Source: Desulfobacteraceae bacterium (GTDB lineage Bacteria; Desulfobacterota; DSM-4660; Desulfatiglandales; Desulfatiglandaceae). Taken from it: a stretch of DNA of 38,868 nt. Of the stretch, positions 28,375 through 37,643 are shown in pieces; within the stretch, counting starts at the first letter, position 1, and every line of letters begins with the position of its first letter. The DNA lies in NCBI GenBank assembly GCA_003599015.1, contig QZIK01000120.1, positions 1 to 38,868 on the forward strand, written 5' to 3'. The notes beneath the pieces are model-generated. The model did no database searches and was not told the DNA's origin. It saw nothing but the letters and a program-made list of their open reading frames with translations. A program made the position numbers and the translations under genes.

Positions 28375-29352
28375 ATGTATGGCACTGACCGGTATGAAGA
28401 ATTCATGGAGGAAAAAGACGTTATGATACGTGCAGAGACAATCCTGGCAGCTTCCAGGGAACTCAACACCAGAGCCGCAATTGAGATTCCTAAGGATGTC
28501 CAGCAAAAGGTGGAAAAGATGGCATCGGAAGAAACCAATCCTCTGTCCCGATACGTTTTGGAAAAGATCCTGGACAACTACGAGACCGCCATTAAAGACC
28601 GAAGCCCGATGTGCGCGGATACAGGCTTGCCAAGGTATTACGCCAAAATCGGCAACCAGGCAAGCATCGAAGGGGGCATGGTCGCTCTAGAAAAATCGCT
28701 CCGTCAGGCGACGGCCGACACGACGGCCAGCATCCCCCTGAGACCCAATCGAGTGCACCCATTTTCCCGAAAGGACCACAACAACAATGTGGGCCTGCAT
28801 GCGCCGACGGTTGACTACAGTTTCGAACCCAACGTGGACTGGATGGATATTACCGTCGTTCACAAGGGGGGCCTTTTCGGGGGCGAATACAGGATGCTTT
28901 TTCCTGCTGACGGCATCCCCGGGCTGAAGCGGTTTTTCCTGGATTCCATTGCAGAGTTTCTTCGCAGGGGGATGTCGTGTCAGCCTGCGGTTATTGGCAT
29001 CGGTGTTGGCGGCACAAAGGATGTGTGTGTCCGTCTTTCAAAGGAAGCGGCTTGCCTGCGACTCGTGGGCGATCGGAACTCGGAGCCGGAGATTGCCAGA
29101 CTTGAAGAGGAACTCATCGACCTCGGAAACAATGCAGGGTTTGGGCCCATGGGGTTTCCGGGGAAATCCGCCGTGCTGGACGTCCATATTGAAGCAGCAT
29201 ACGCCCATACCGGCGGCATGCCTGTGGGTATCCAACAGTTTTGTTATGCCCAGAGAAGAAAAACCGCACGGTTCTTCCCTGACAATACAGTGGAATTTCG
29301 TGAAGACCCCCGGTGGTTTACTCCCTATTACCGCAGAGAGACGATCGATTAG
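28375..29352 (+). CDS. Class I fumarate hydratase-like alpha subunit (FumA/TtdA type)
   Basis: SPMCADTGLPRYYAKIG, SCQPAVIGIGVGGTKDVC, GMPVGIQQFCYAQRR (three candidate cluster Cys). Confidence 0.9.
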   Translation: MYGTDRYEEFMEEKDVMIRAETILAASRELNTRAAIEIPKDVQQKVEKMASEETNPLSRYVLEKILDNYETAIKDRSPMCADTGLPRYYAKIGNQASIEGGMVALEKSLRQATADTTASIPLRPNRVHPFSRKDHNNNVGLHAPTVDYSFEPNVDWMDITVVHKGGLFGGEYRMLFPADGIPGLKRFFLDSIAEFLRRGMSCQPAVIGIGVGGTKDVCVRLSKEAACLRLVGDRNSEPEIARLEEELIDLGNNAGFGPMGFPGKSAVLDVHIEAAYAHTGGMPVGIQQFCYAQRRKTARFFPDNTVEFREDPRWFTPYYRRETID

Positions 29353-29376
29353 GATCGCAGAAAAAGGAGCCGTGAG

Positions 29377-30060
29377 ATGATACCGCAAGACCAGACCGCA
29401 ATCCGAGAAGTCAGCATTACACTCCCTGTCCGGGATGATCAACTGAATTCTCTCCAATTGGGCGACGCAGTCTTTTTAAATGGCATGGTGTTCACCGGCC
29501 GTGAAGGACTTTACCACATGATTTTCGAGAAGAAGGCGGAACCGCCCATCGATATCCGAACGCTGGGTGGCGCGACATTTCATTGTTCTCCAGCCATCAA
29601 CGAATCATCGCCGGGCATTTACCACGTTCCATCGGTTACCGCAACGGCGAGCTTCCGGTTTGCCAAATACATGCCGGAGTTTCTGAGCCGGTACAACATC
29701 CATTTCGTCATCGGGAAGGGAGGGATGTCATCCAGGGTATACAAAGAAAGTTTCGTCCCAAACCGTACGATCTATCTGACAACCGTCGGCTACGGCTTGG
29801 GGGCCATTTATGGAAAAGGGATTGTGGGCGTGAAAGATGTGGCCTGGAAGAAAGAACTTGGGCTTGCACAGGCCATCTGGGTGCTTGAAGTGAATCATTT
29901 TGGCCCCTTCATGGTGGAGTGTGATGCGAGGGGAAACAGCCTCTTTGAACAAGGAAACGATGAGATCAACAAAAAGTTTCTTCCCCTCTATGAGGGACTG
30001 CCTATACCCGCATTGAAGCGGTTGGGAGAGGTGACATCACCTGCTCAGGAAGTGGTGTAA
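29377..30060 (+). CDS. Class I fumarate hydratase-like beta subunit
   Basis: LNSLQLGDAVFLNGMVFTGREGLYHMIFEK, FVIGKGGMSSRVYKE, directly follows the alpha subunit. Confidence 0.9.
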   Translation: MIPQDQTAIREVSITLPVRDDQLNSLQLGDAVFLNGMVFTGREGLYHMIFEKKAEPPIDIRTLGGATFHCSPAINESSPGIYHVPSVTATASFRFAKYMPEFLSRYNIHFVIGKGGMSSRVYKESFVPNRTIYLTTVGYGLGAIYGKGIVGVKDVAWKKELGLAQAIWVLEVNHFGPFMVECDARGNSLFEQGNDEINKKFLPLYEGLPIPALKRLGEVTSPAQEVV

Positions 30061-30172
30061 TCTCAACAGAGATGAGCGGCGGACGAATGTCAGAGACAAA
30101 GACTGCTGAAAACGGAAGTGCGCCTTCCGTGCAGCATAACGTGGTTTCAAGCGGTTTCTTAAGGAGGTAGAG

Positions 30173-31246
30173 ATGAAAAAGGGCAAATTGACAATGGGTG
30201 CTTTGGCGGTCTGTATCCTGTTTTCCGTCTTGGCAGCGCCCGGCGTCCGTGCGGAGGAGGTCATCGAGTTAAAGGCAGCCACATGGCTTCCCACATCCCA
30301 TCCGGTCTACCAGCAGGTTTTCATCCCCTGGGGACAACTGATCGAGAAAAGGAGCAAGGGGCGGGTTAAATTCGCCTGGTTTCCGGACGGATCCCTGGTC
30401 AAGGCTGAGCAACATCTCAGCGCCATCAAAGGCGGCATGGTGGATGTGTTGACGCCGATGGCGCTTTGGACGGTGGACAAGCAATTTCCAATTATTTCGG
30501 CCATATTCATGCCTTTCCAGGTGGACAACGAAACCCACGCCTCCCTGTCTTTCTACGATGCGTTCCAACAGATGCCGGAAATCCGGGAGGAGTTGAAGGG
30601 AATAAAGATGGTTGGTTTTTCGTCGTCGGGGATGGGTAATTTTCACACGAAGGGGTTCCTGGTCAAAACAGCGGCAGATTTCAAGGGGAAGCGCATTTGG
30701 CCCGCCAACAGCATAGGGGTGGAGTCGTGCAAGCTTTGGGGTGCCGTACCCACTCTTGTCAAGGTCTCCGATATCTACATGTCGTTGCAGAGGGGAACTT
30801 TGGATGGCATTTTCTTCCCAACCCCGCCGCTCAGCGACTTTCGTTTTACAGATCTGATTAATAACCATACATTATGCGGCTACTCCCTGGCAGCTCAACC
30901 TGTGACCATGAACCAGGCCAGGTGGGATTCCCTCCCCCCCGATATCCAGAAGATCTTCGACGAACTTACGCTCCCTCTCAGCATTGCCATCGGAAACAAG
31001 TTCGAGGAAATGAATGAGCATATTGTTCGGGAACTCAAGAAACGGAGTGATAATATCTACATATTTTCCCCGAGCGAAAAACAGGAATGGAGGGCCAGTA
31101 TTCAACCGATCTTTGACACTCAGGCGGCGGCCATCACTGCGACAGGCCGCGATGGCAAGGGGGTCATGAATAGAATCCAAAACATTGTAACAGAGGCCAG
31201 GAAAAAACCTTTCAAGGTGAATCAGGACTGGCAGGTAGTGAAGTAG
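30173..31246 (+). CDS. dctP: TRAP transporter substrate-binding protein DctP (copy 1)
   Basis: Signal peptide; SHPVYQQVFIPWGQLIEKRSKGRVKFAWFPDGSLVKAEQ; ADFKGKRIWPANS; next to DctQM. Confidence 0.92.
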   Translation: MKKGKLTMGALAVCILFSVLAAPGVRAEEVIELKAATWLPTSHPVYQQVFIPWGQLIEKRSKGRVKFAWFPDGSLVKAEQHLSAIKGGMVDVLTPMALWTVDKQFPIISAIFMPFQVDNETHASLSFYDAFQQMPEIREELKGIKMVGFSSSGMGNFHTKGFLVKTAADFKGKRIWPANSIGVESCKLWGAVPTLVKVSDIYMSLQRGTLDGIFFPTPPLSDFRFTDLINNHTLCGYSLAAQPVTMNQARWDSLPPDIQKIFDELTLPLSIAIGNKFEEMNEHIVRELKKRSDNIYIFSPSEKQEWRASIQPIFDTQAAAITATGRDGKGVMNRIQNIVTEARKKPFKVNQDWQVVK

Positions 31247-31266
31247 GGGGACACGGGCAAGGTGAA

Positions 31267-31320
31267 CCACCATTGAAGCGACCTGGAAAGGTGACTTTTT
31301 CGGATCAGGAAGTGGTGTGA
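31267..31320 (+). pseudogene. Remnant of the fumarase beta 3' end (PPLKRPGKVTFSDQEVV*) before the second dctP
   Basis: Aligns without gaps to 30007-30060 (PIPALKRLGEVTSPAQEVV* end), including cattgaagcg, gtgac and tcaggaagtggtgt(g/a)a. Confidence 0.8.
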
Positions 31321-31430
31321 TAACGAGCGATAAGGCGCCAAGGGAGGTGAGAGACAAGGAGTTGCGGCAATCGGAGGGTGTTTGGGGGATTAGAAAAACA
31401 TTATCAGAATAAGTCATTAAGGAGGCGGAG

Positions 31431-32507
31431 ATGAAAAAGGGCAAATTGATGATAGGCGTTTTGGTAGTCAGTATCCTGTTGTCTGTTTCGGCGGTCGGTG
31501 CCGTCCGCGCTGCCGATGTCATCGGGTTAAAGGCAGCCACATGGTTTCCCACATCCCATCCGGTCTATCAGCAGGTCTTGATTCCCTGGGGACAGCTCGT
31601 CGAGAAGAGGAGCAATGGCCGGGTCAAATTTGTATGGTTTCCGGATGGATCTCTGGTCAAAAACGAGCAGGGTCTCAGCGCCATCAAGGGCGGTATGGTG
31701 GACGTGATGGCGCCTCTGTCCATATGGGCATTTGATAAGCAGTTTCCCATCGTCACCGCCATATACATGCCCATGCAGTTGGACAGCGAGACCCATGCAT
31801 CCAGGTCCTTTTACGACGCGTTCCAGCGAATGCCGGAGATACGGGAGGAATGCAAGGGGATGAAAATCGTGGGATTCGCATCCTCAGGGATCGCCAACTT
31901 CCACATGAAGGATATCCTCGCGAAGACCCCGTCGGATTTCAAGGGACAGCGCGTATGGCCTGCCAACAGCATCGGGGTACAATGTGCCAAGCTGTGGGGA
32001 GCCGTGCCCACCCTTGTCAAGATGGCCGACATCTATATGTCGCTTCAGAGGGGAACCCTGGATGGCGTGTGGTTTCCCACTCCCCCGATCGCCGATTTCC
32101 GCTTCACCGACATGATCAAAAACCATACGCTTTGTGGCTTCTGCGCCGGCTCACAGGCCGTCGTCATCAACCAGGCCAAATGGGATTCCCTCCCATCCGA
32201 TATCCAAAAGATCTTCGACGAACTTACGCTCCCTCTCAGCATTGCCATCGGCAACAAGTTCGGGGAAATGAATGACCATATTATAGGGGAACTCAGGAAA
32301 CGGGGCGACAACATCTATGTGCTCTCTCGGAAAGAAAAGGACGAGTGGAGAGCAAGCATTCAACCTATCTTCGACGCTCAGGCGGCTGACATCACCGCCG
32401 CAGGTAGGGACGGCAAGGCCATCATGGCTAAGATCCAGACCATTGTCGCAGAAGCCAGGGAAAAACCCTCCAAGGTGACTCAGGACTGGCAGGTAGTGAA
32501 GGAGTAA
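31431..32507 (+). CDS. dctP: TRAP transporter substrate-binding protein DctP (copy 2, tandem paralogue)
   Basis: High similarity to 30173-31246 along the full length; signal peptide. Confidence 0.92.
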   Translation: MKKGKLMIGVLVVSILLSVSAVGAVRAADVIGLKAATWFPTSHPVYQQVLIPWGQLVEKRSNGRVKFVWFPDGSLVKNEQGLSAIKGGMVDVMAPLSIWAFDKQFPIVTAIYMPMQLDSETHASRSFYDAFQRMPEIREECKGMKIVGFASSGIANFHMKDILAKTPSDFKGQRVWPANSIGVQCAKLWGAVPTLVKMADIYMSLQRGTLDGVWFPTPPIADFRFTDMIKNHTLCGFCAGSQAVVINQAKWDSLPSDIQKIFDELTLPLSIAIGNKFGEMNDHIIGELRKRGDNIYVLSRKEKDEWRASIQPIFDAQAADITAAGRDGKAIMAKIQTIVAEAREKPSKVTQDWQVVKE

Positions 32508-32649
32508 GGATACTTCTAACCTTGGAAGGGAAGAAGGGGCTGAAAGGAAGACCATTGTGTTATTAATGGGCTATATTTCTTCCAGCCTTGTTCACAGAGG
32601 GACATGGGGATGGACAGTAGGGGAACTACATAGAGACGGCGGGGGATTT

Positions 32650-34605
32650 ATGGAAGTGCAGCGTTCGATTGCACATGTTTTTAGTAATTTTCTGCTGGAT
32701 TGCGCATCGGCCCTTGAAAAACCATTGGGATATGTGAGCAGCAAATGCGTAGCTCTGGCGTCCCTTCTTTCTCTGGGTATGGCCGTTTTCATTATCCTGG
32801 ATATTGCCCTCAAGTATCTGTTCGAGGCACCCATGCACTTTATCATCGAGGGAGAGACTTTTCTTTTGGTGATGGTGACCTTTCTAACCATTGCCGAAAC
32901 CCAGAGGAACGGCAGACACGTTTCTGTGGATCTCTTTACCATAGGTCTTCCTATCAAGGTCCGGCTTTTCAACAGCACGATTTTTTCCATTTTCGGTATT
33001 TTCCTCTTCGTGATTGTAAGCTGGCAGTTGTTCCAAAGAGGGTTGCAGGAATACTCAGACGGTGCGAAAAGCTTGATTTCTCATATTCCTTTTTTTCCTT
33101 TTTCATTTTTGGCCGCCTTTGGATGTGTGCTTTTGTCCCTGGTTCTTTTCAAGGAGCTGTTAGAAAAGCTTGGCCGATCCTTTTCGACATACAGGCGGCC
33201 CTTTTTTATCCTGGCTGTGATACTGATTCTGTCTGCAGTCATCATGACGCTTCCGATCGCGTACCAAACTTTTGGCATTCAGGTAGGAAGAAATGCCCTA
33301 GGCGTGGTGATGCTGGGGTTTGCTCTTGTGCTCATGTTCTTTGGTTTTCCTGTAGCCTTTACTATGGCCTTTGTCGGACTCTTGGGAACGTGGTTTCTGG
33401 CCGGCCGGGATATCTCTTTCGGATTTACTCGGCTGGCTGCATTTGACAGTGTGGCGGAATACTATTTATGCGTAATCCCCTTTTTTATTCTCATGGGGTT
33501 GTTCTGCCTGGGTGCGGGCATCAGCAAGGATTTGTTTCGTGCTGCCCATAGATGGGTGGGTGCAATGCCGGGTGGTCTGGCCATTTCAACTGTGATCGGC
33601 TGTGGGGGCTTTGCGGCCATATGTGGGGACAGCATGGCCAATGCAGCCACCATGGGCGCTGTGGCGCTTCCTGAGATGAAGAAGTACCAGTATCAGGATT
33701 CCCTGGCCACCGGTTCCGTGGCTGCCGGGGGCACGCTGGGGATACTGATTCCACCCAGCATTGGGTTTATCGCGTATGGCGTTGTTACCCAAGAGTCTGT
33801 GGGCAAGCTCTTCATGGCCGGCATCCTCCCTGGAATCATTCTGATTCTTTTCTTTTGCGCAACTATCTTTCTCCGGTGCAAGCTGAATCCCACCCTGGGG
33901 CCGGCGGCAGAGCCATGCTCCTGGAGAGAGAAGGTACGCTCACTCCAAGGAGCCTGGCAGGTGGTGCTGCTGTTTGCCGCAGTCATGGGAGGCATCTATT
34001 CAGGGGTGGTGACCCCTACCGAAGCCGGGGGTGTAGGGGTGATCGGCGCTCTGATCCTGGCCCTGTTTTCCTCTGAGTTCACCTGGAAGAAAATGGTTGA
34101 CTCGCTGACGGACGGCATTCAGATGTCCGCCATGATCATCACCATGCTGATTGGGGTAGCCATTCTCAACAACTTTATTGTGCTGACCGAAATGCCTTCT
34201 CGTCTGTCCGATTTTCTTCAATCCATGAACCTCGCCCCGTATGCCTTTTTTGTTTGCGTCATGCTGCTTTATCTGGTCATGGGGATGGTGATGAACATCA
34301 TCCCCATGATCATAGTCACCCTGCCCATTATCTTTCCCTCGATCGTCGCCATGGGTTTCGATCCCATCTGGTTTGGGGTGGTGATGGTCATCATGATGGA
34401 AATGGGCCAGATCTCGCCACCCGTGGGGATCAATGTCTTCGTGATTGCAGCGGTAGCCAAGGATGTGCCAATGCAAAGAATCTTCCTTGGGATACTGCCC
34501 TTCATCTTTTGCGAGGTAGCGGTCATTGTTCTCTTGACCTTCTTCCCCAAGATCGCACTCTTCCTCCCCAGCCTCATGGAGGTGCTGCCGCCTATAATAA
34601 GATGA
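32650..34605 (+). CDS. dctQM: TRAP transporter fused DctQ-DctM permease (ORF track start 32557)
   Basis: Small-subunit DctQ-like N-terminus then DctM-like PFFILMGLFCLGAGISKDLFRAAHRWVGAMPGGLAISTVIGCGGFAAICGDS; RBS gggggatt before ATG 32650. Confidence 0.9.
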   Translation: MEVQRSIAHVFSNFLLDCASALEKPLGYVSSKCVALASLLSLGMAVFIILDIALKYLFEAPMHFIIEGETFLLVMVTFLTIAETQRNGRHVSVDLFTIGLPIKVRLFNSTIFSIFGIFLFVIVSWQLFQRGLQEYSDGAKSLISHIPFFPFSFLAAFGCVLLSLVLFKELLEKLGRSFSTYRRPFFILAVILILSAVIMTLPIAYQTFGIQVGRNALGVVMLGFALVLMFFGFPVAFTMAFVGLLGTWFLAGRDISFGFTRLAAFDSVAEYYLCVIPFFILMGLFCLGAGISKDLFRAAHRWVGAMPGGLAISTVIGCGGFAAICGDSMANAATMGAVALPEMKKYQYQDSLATGSVAAGGTLGILIPPSIGFIAYGVVTQESVGKLFMAGILPGIILILFFCATIFLRCKLNPTLGPAAEPCSWREKVRSLQGAWQVVLLFAAVMGGIYSGVVTPTEAGGVGVIGALILALFSSEFTWKKMVDSLTDGIQMSAMIITMLIGVAILNNFIVLTEMPSRLSDFLQSMNLAPYAFFVCVMLLYLVMGMVMNIIPMIIVTLPIIFPSIVAMGFDPIWFGVVMVIMMEMGQISPPVGINVFVIAAVAKDVPMQRIFLGILPFIFCEVAVIVLLTFFPKIALFLPSLMEVLPPIIR

Positions 34606-34705
34606 TGCGGTATTATATCCTCTATTTTGTTTATTAAGTACAGGGGCTGCCTTAAAGCGCAAGTGGAAGGTGAAACCAATTACATATTTTTAGAAAGGAA
34701 CAGTG

Positions 34706-35839
34706 ATGACTGCTTTGGAAGAGATATTTGAATTGTCTTCATCCAATCGTAACAGCGCCGTCAAAGCATGGAAGGAAAACGGTGGGAAAATGGTTGGATA
34801 CTGGTGTTCTTACATACCATGCGAACTCATCCACGCCGCAGGACTTTTTCCTTACAAGGTAAAGGGGTTGAACGCGAACGGAACCTCGAGGGCCGAGGTA
34901 TATTTGACGCCTGTCTGCACATGCAAATGGTCCCGTTCTATTGTCCAGTTGGCCTATGACGCGGAGTATGGTTTTCTTGATGGGCTGGTGGGGATGAACC
35001 AGTGTGATCACAGCCGAAGGGCCCATGAATTCTGGGTGAGGAAAATCGGTGTTCCCTTTGATCATTTTGTGGCAGTGCCCCACAAGATGGAGACGGAGGC
35101 GGCACTGGAATGGTACACGAAAGGTCTCCTTGACCTGAAAAACCATCTGGAAGATCATTTTCATGCGCCCATCACTTCGGACGCTCTGATCCGCTCCATC
35201 GATCTGTTCAATGAAAACCGGTTGCTTCTCAAGGAATTACAGGCATGCATGAAGGACAAGGATCCGTGTATCAGGGGATCGGATCTCCACAAGGTGATTA
35301 TTGCGGGGGTTTCCACGCCGCCCGAGCGATACAACAATCTGCTGAAACGTCTGTTGAAAGAAATTAAGGAGCGGAAGTCCACAACCGATTACAGGGCCAG
35401 AATCATGATCTGCGGATGGTGTGGAGACGATACCACGCTTCGAACCATCCTTGAAGATCTGGGCGCCCTCGTTGTGGCTGACAACTCCTGTTTTGGGACT
35501 CGAGATTATTGGGATCTAGTAGAGGTGGAGGGAGATCCCCTGGATAGCATTGCCAGGTCCTATCTGAACAGGACCCCTTGTCCCCGCATGATGGACGGGT
35601 TCGCCAGGCGGCTTGCTTTCACCAAAGAGATGGTCGAGCAATTCGCTGTGGATGGAATCATCCTGAGCAGGATTCAATTTTGTGATCTCCACGGAATTGA
35701 TGAGTTCAACTTTAAGCTGCGGGAGAACTTCCTGGGGGTTCCTGTATCGTCCCCCCTGATACAAGAGTATGGGAGCCAGGATATTGGAAGGCTTAAAACA
35801 CGATGCGAAGCGTTCATTGAACAGATTGAAAAACGATAG
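34706..35839 (+). CDS. 2-hydroxyacyl-CoA dehydratase family small subunit, BcrC/HgdB-like (pair 3)
   Basis: MTALEEIFELSSSNRNSAVKAWKENGGKMVGYWCSYIPCEL; VCTCKWSR; NQCDHSRRAHEFW; ADNSCFGTRDYWD. Confidence 0.93.
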   Translation: MTALEEIFELSSSNRNSAVKAWKENGGKMVGYWCSYIPCELIHAAGLFPYKVKGLNANGTSRAEVYLTPVCTCKWSRSIVQLAYDAEYGFLDGLVGMNQCDHSRRAHEFWVRKIGVPFDHFVAVPHKMETEAALEWYTKGLLDLKNHLEDHFHAPITSDALIRSIDLFNENRLLLKELQACMKDKDPCIRGSDLHKVIIAGVSTPPERYNNLLKRLLKEIKERKSTTDYRARIMICGWCGDDTTLRTILEDLGALVVADNSCFGTRDYWDLVEVEGDPLDSIARSYLNRTPCPRMMDGFARRLAFTKEMVEQFAVDGIILSRIQFCDLHGIDEFNFKLRENFLGVPVSSPLIQEYGSQDIGRLKTRCEAFIEQIEKR

Positions 35840-35848
35840 GGGGAGACA

Positions 35849-37189
35849 ATGCCTGAAAAAGATAAAATAAGGTTCAGGGAGTTTGATTTTTCAACCAAGC
35901 TGGACCTGAACATCGACATCCTGCACCATACGGAGCGGATAGTGAAAGGTCTCATATCCCAAAGAGACCCCTCGATCCAGTGGGTTTTCCAACCCTACGT
36001 CGATGCCTTAGAAGAAATGAGCGAGGCAATTCGCGAAGAACAGCCGATCGTGTACCATAACTTTACGGTCCTACCCGAGCTGATTTATGGTATGGGAATC
36101 ATCCCCTACCACCACGAGATGTTGGCGTTTATCTGTCCGACCGAATATTTTGCAGCGTACAAGGACCTGTCGTTTACCCATAACACGCCGGAACATCTGT
36201 GCTCTCTCCTCAGCGGAACCTTGGGTATAGCCTTGTCTGATGGGTTATCTAAACCGGATGCCATGATTTACGCCTCCCATCCCTGCGACAGCGGTGTCGC
36301 CACATGTCAGGCCTTGGCCGAATACTATGGGGTAGAACCGTTTATAATCGATTCACCATACGATGACAGCCGGGAGGCCCATGATTATGTGACGAGGCAG
36401 ATCAAGGAATGTGTGACATATCTCGAAGATAAGATCGGTAAAAAAGTAGACATGAACGTGATGCGAGAGGCCGTCAGAAGATCCGACAGGGCCCATGAAC
36501 TCCTGTATTATATCAATGAAATGAAGAAAAAAACCCCCTGCCCTATTCCCTCGTCGATCATTCTTCGGTCTGTCAGTGTGGCCATGTGGGGTATGGTCGG
36601 CAGTCAGGAGACGGTCGCATGGCTTGAGAGGTTCCTAGAAGATGCAAAGGAGCGGGCTGAACGGGGCATGGGGGGGAGATACGAGGAAAAGCTGCGAATC
36701 GCCTGGATCTACACCTTTCCCACGTTCGATCCGGCCATTTTTGAATGGATGGAGGCAAGATTCGGGGCCACGTCCGTGATCTTCCAGGGCGCAGAGCACA
36801 TGTACTGGCCGACCTACAAACCGTTAAGAAGGCCCTGCTACGATTACAGCCTCGATGAACTGTGCGCCATCATGGCAGACAAGAGTTTGAATACGCCTAT
36901 GGCCAGGCAGGCCCGGGGCCATTTCGACTATTTTATCAAGGATGTGGTCCACTGGTGCAGGGAATGGAAGATCGACGCGGCCATATTCTCCGGTCACATC
37001 CAGTGCAAGTCCAACTGGTCTTCCGCACAACTGGCAAAAGAGGTTCTGATGGATGAGTTGGGTATCCCCACCCTCATCTACGAGACGGATATCTTTGACC
37101 CCAGAGTCACCTCTGCGGAGAAAACCGTGGCCTACATGGAGCCATTTTTGGAAATGGTAGCTGAGAAGAAACTTTTTGAGGCTTTTTAG
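35849..37189 (+). CDS. 2-hydroxyacyl-CoA dehydratase family large subunit, BcrB/HgdA-like (pair 3)
   Basis: EHLCSLLSG, SHPCDSG, GHIQCKSNW; 9-nt gap to its partner. Confidence 0.92.
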   Translation: MPEKDKIRFREFDFSTKLDLNIDILHHTERIVKGLISQRDPSIQWVFQPYVDALEEMSEAIREEQPIVYHNFTVLPELIYGMGIIPYHHEMLAFICPTEYFAAYKDLSFTHNTPEHLCSLLSGTLGIALSDGLSKPDAMIYASHPCDSGVATCQALAEYYGVEPFIIDSPYDDSREAHDYVTRQIKECVTYLEDKIGKKVDMNVMREAVRRSDRAHELLYYINEMKKKTPCPIPSSIILRSVSVAMWGMVGSQETVAWLERFLEDAKERAERGMGGRYEEKLRIAWIYTFPTFDPAIFEWMEARFGATSVIFQGAEHMYWPTYKPLRRPCYDYSLDELCAIMADKSLNTPMARQARGHFDYFIKDVVHWCREWKIDAAIFSGHIQCKSNWSSAQLAKEVLMDELGIPTLIYETDIFDPRVTSAEKTVAYMEPFLEMVAEKKLFEAF

Positions 37190-37232
37190 CATTTAACATA
37201 ACATAATGACAGTGCATTAGAAGGAGGAACCA

Positions 37233-37547
37233 ATGTTTGTAGATGAACGCATCTATACGCTGCATGCGGGCCAGGTGCCTGTTTTCCTGAAACTCTACGA
37301 GGAGGAGGGGATGGAATGCCAGGTGCGCATCCTTGGCAAGATGGTGGGCTACTATTACACAGACGTAGGCCCATTAAACCAGATTGTGCACATGTGGGGG
37401 TACGAGAGCATGGATGACCGTTTTGAACGCCGCAAGAAATTGCAGGCCTCGTCCGAGTGGCAGGCTTATGCCAAAAAGATGCGGCCATTGGTGGTTCATG
37501 TGGAAAACAAGATACTGGTTCCGGCGCCTTTCTTTAAAGTTCCGTAA
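37233..37547 (+). CDS. NIPSNAP family protein
   Basis: DERIYTLHAGQVPVFLKLYEEEGM...LGKMVGYYYTDVGPLNQIVHMWGYESMDDRFERR. Confidence 0.9.
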   Translation: MFVDERIYTLHAGQVPVFLKLYEEEGMECQVRILGKMVGYYYTDVGPLNQIVHMWGYESMDDRFERRKKLQASSEWQAYAKKMRPLVVHVENKILVPAPFFKVP

Positions 37548-37643
37548 GGTGTTTCAGGTCCCTAAGCTTTGGATCGAGGAACTTTTTCCCTGAAACTTCT
37601 TAATCTTAGACGGGCATAACTGAAGAGAAAATGGAGGAACGGT

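Noticed and set aside
27648-28577. 309-aa minus-strand ORF
   Set aside because: Antisense to the CoA ligase and fumarase alpha, both with strong family motifs.
34000-34662. 220-aa minus-strand His/Asp-rich ORF (HEDIDPHGWRDLAHFHHDDHHHPK...)
   Set aside because: Antisense to DctM transmembrane helices; His/Asp richness is a by-product of reverse-reading Met/Ile/Val codons, not a metal-binding protein.
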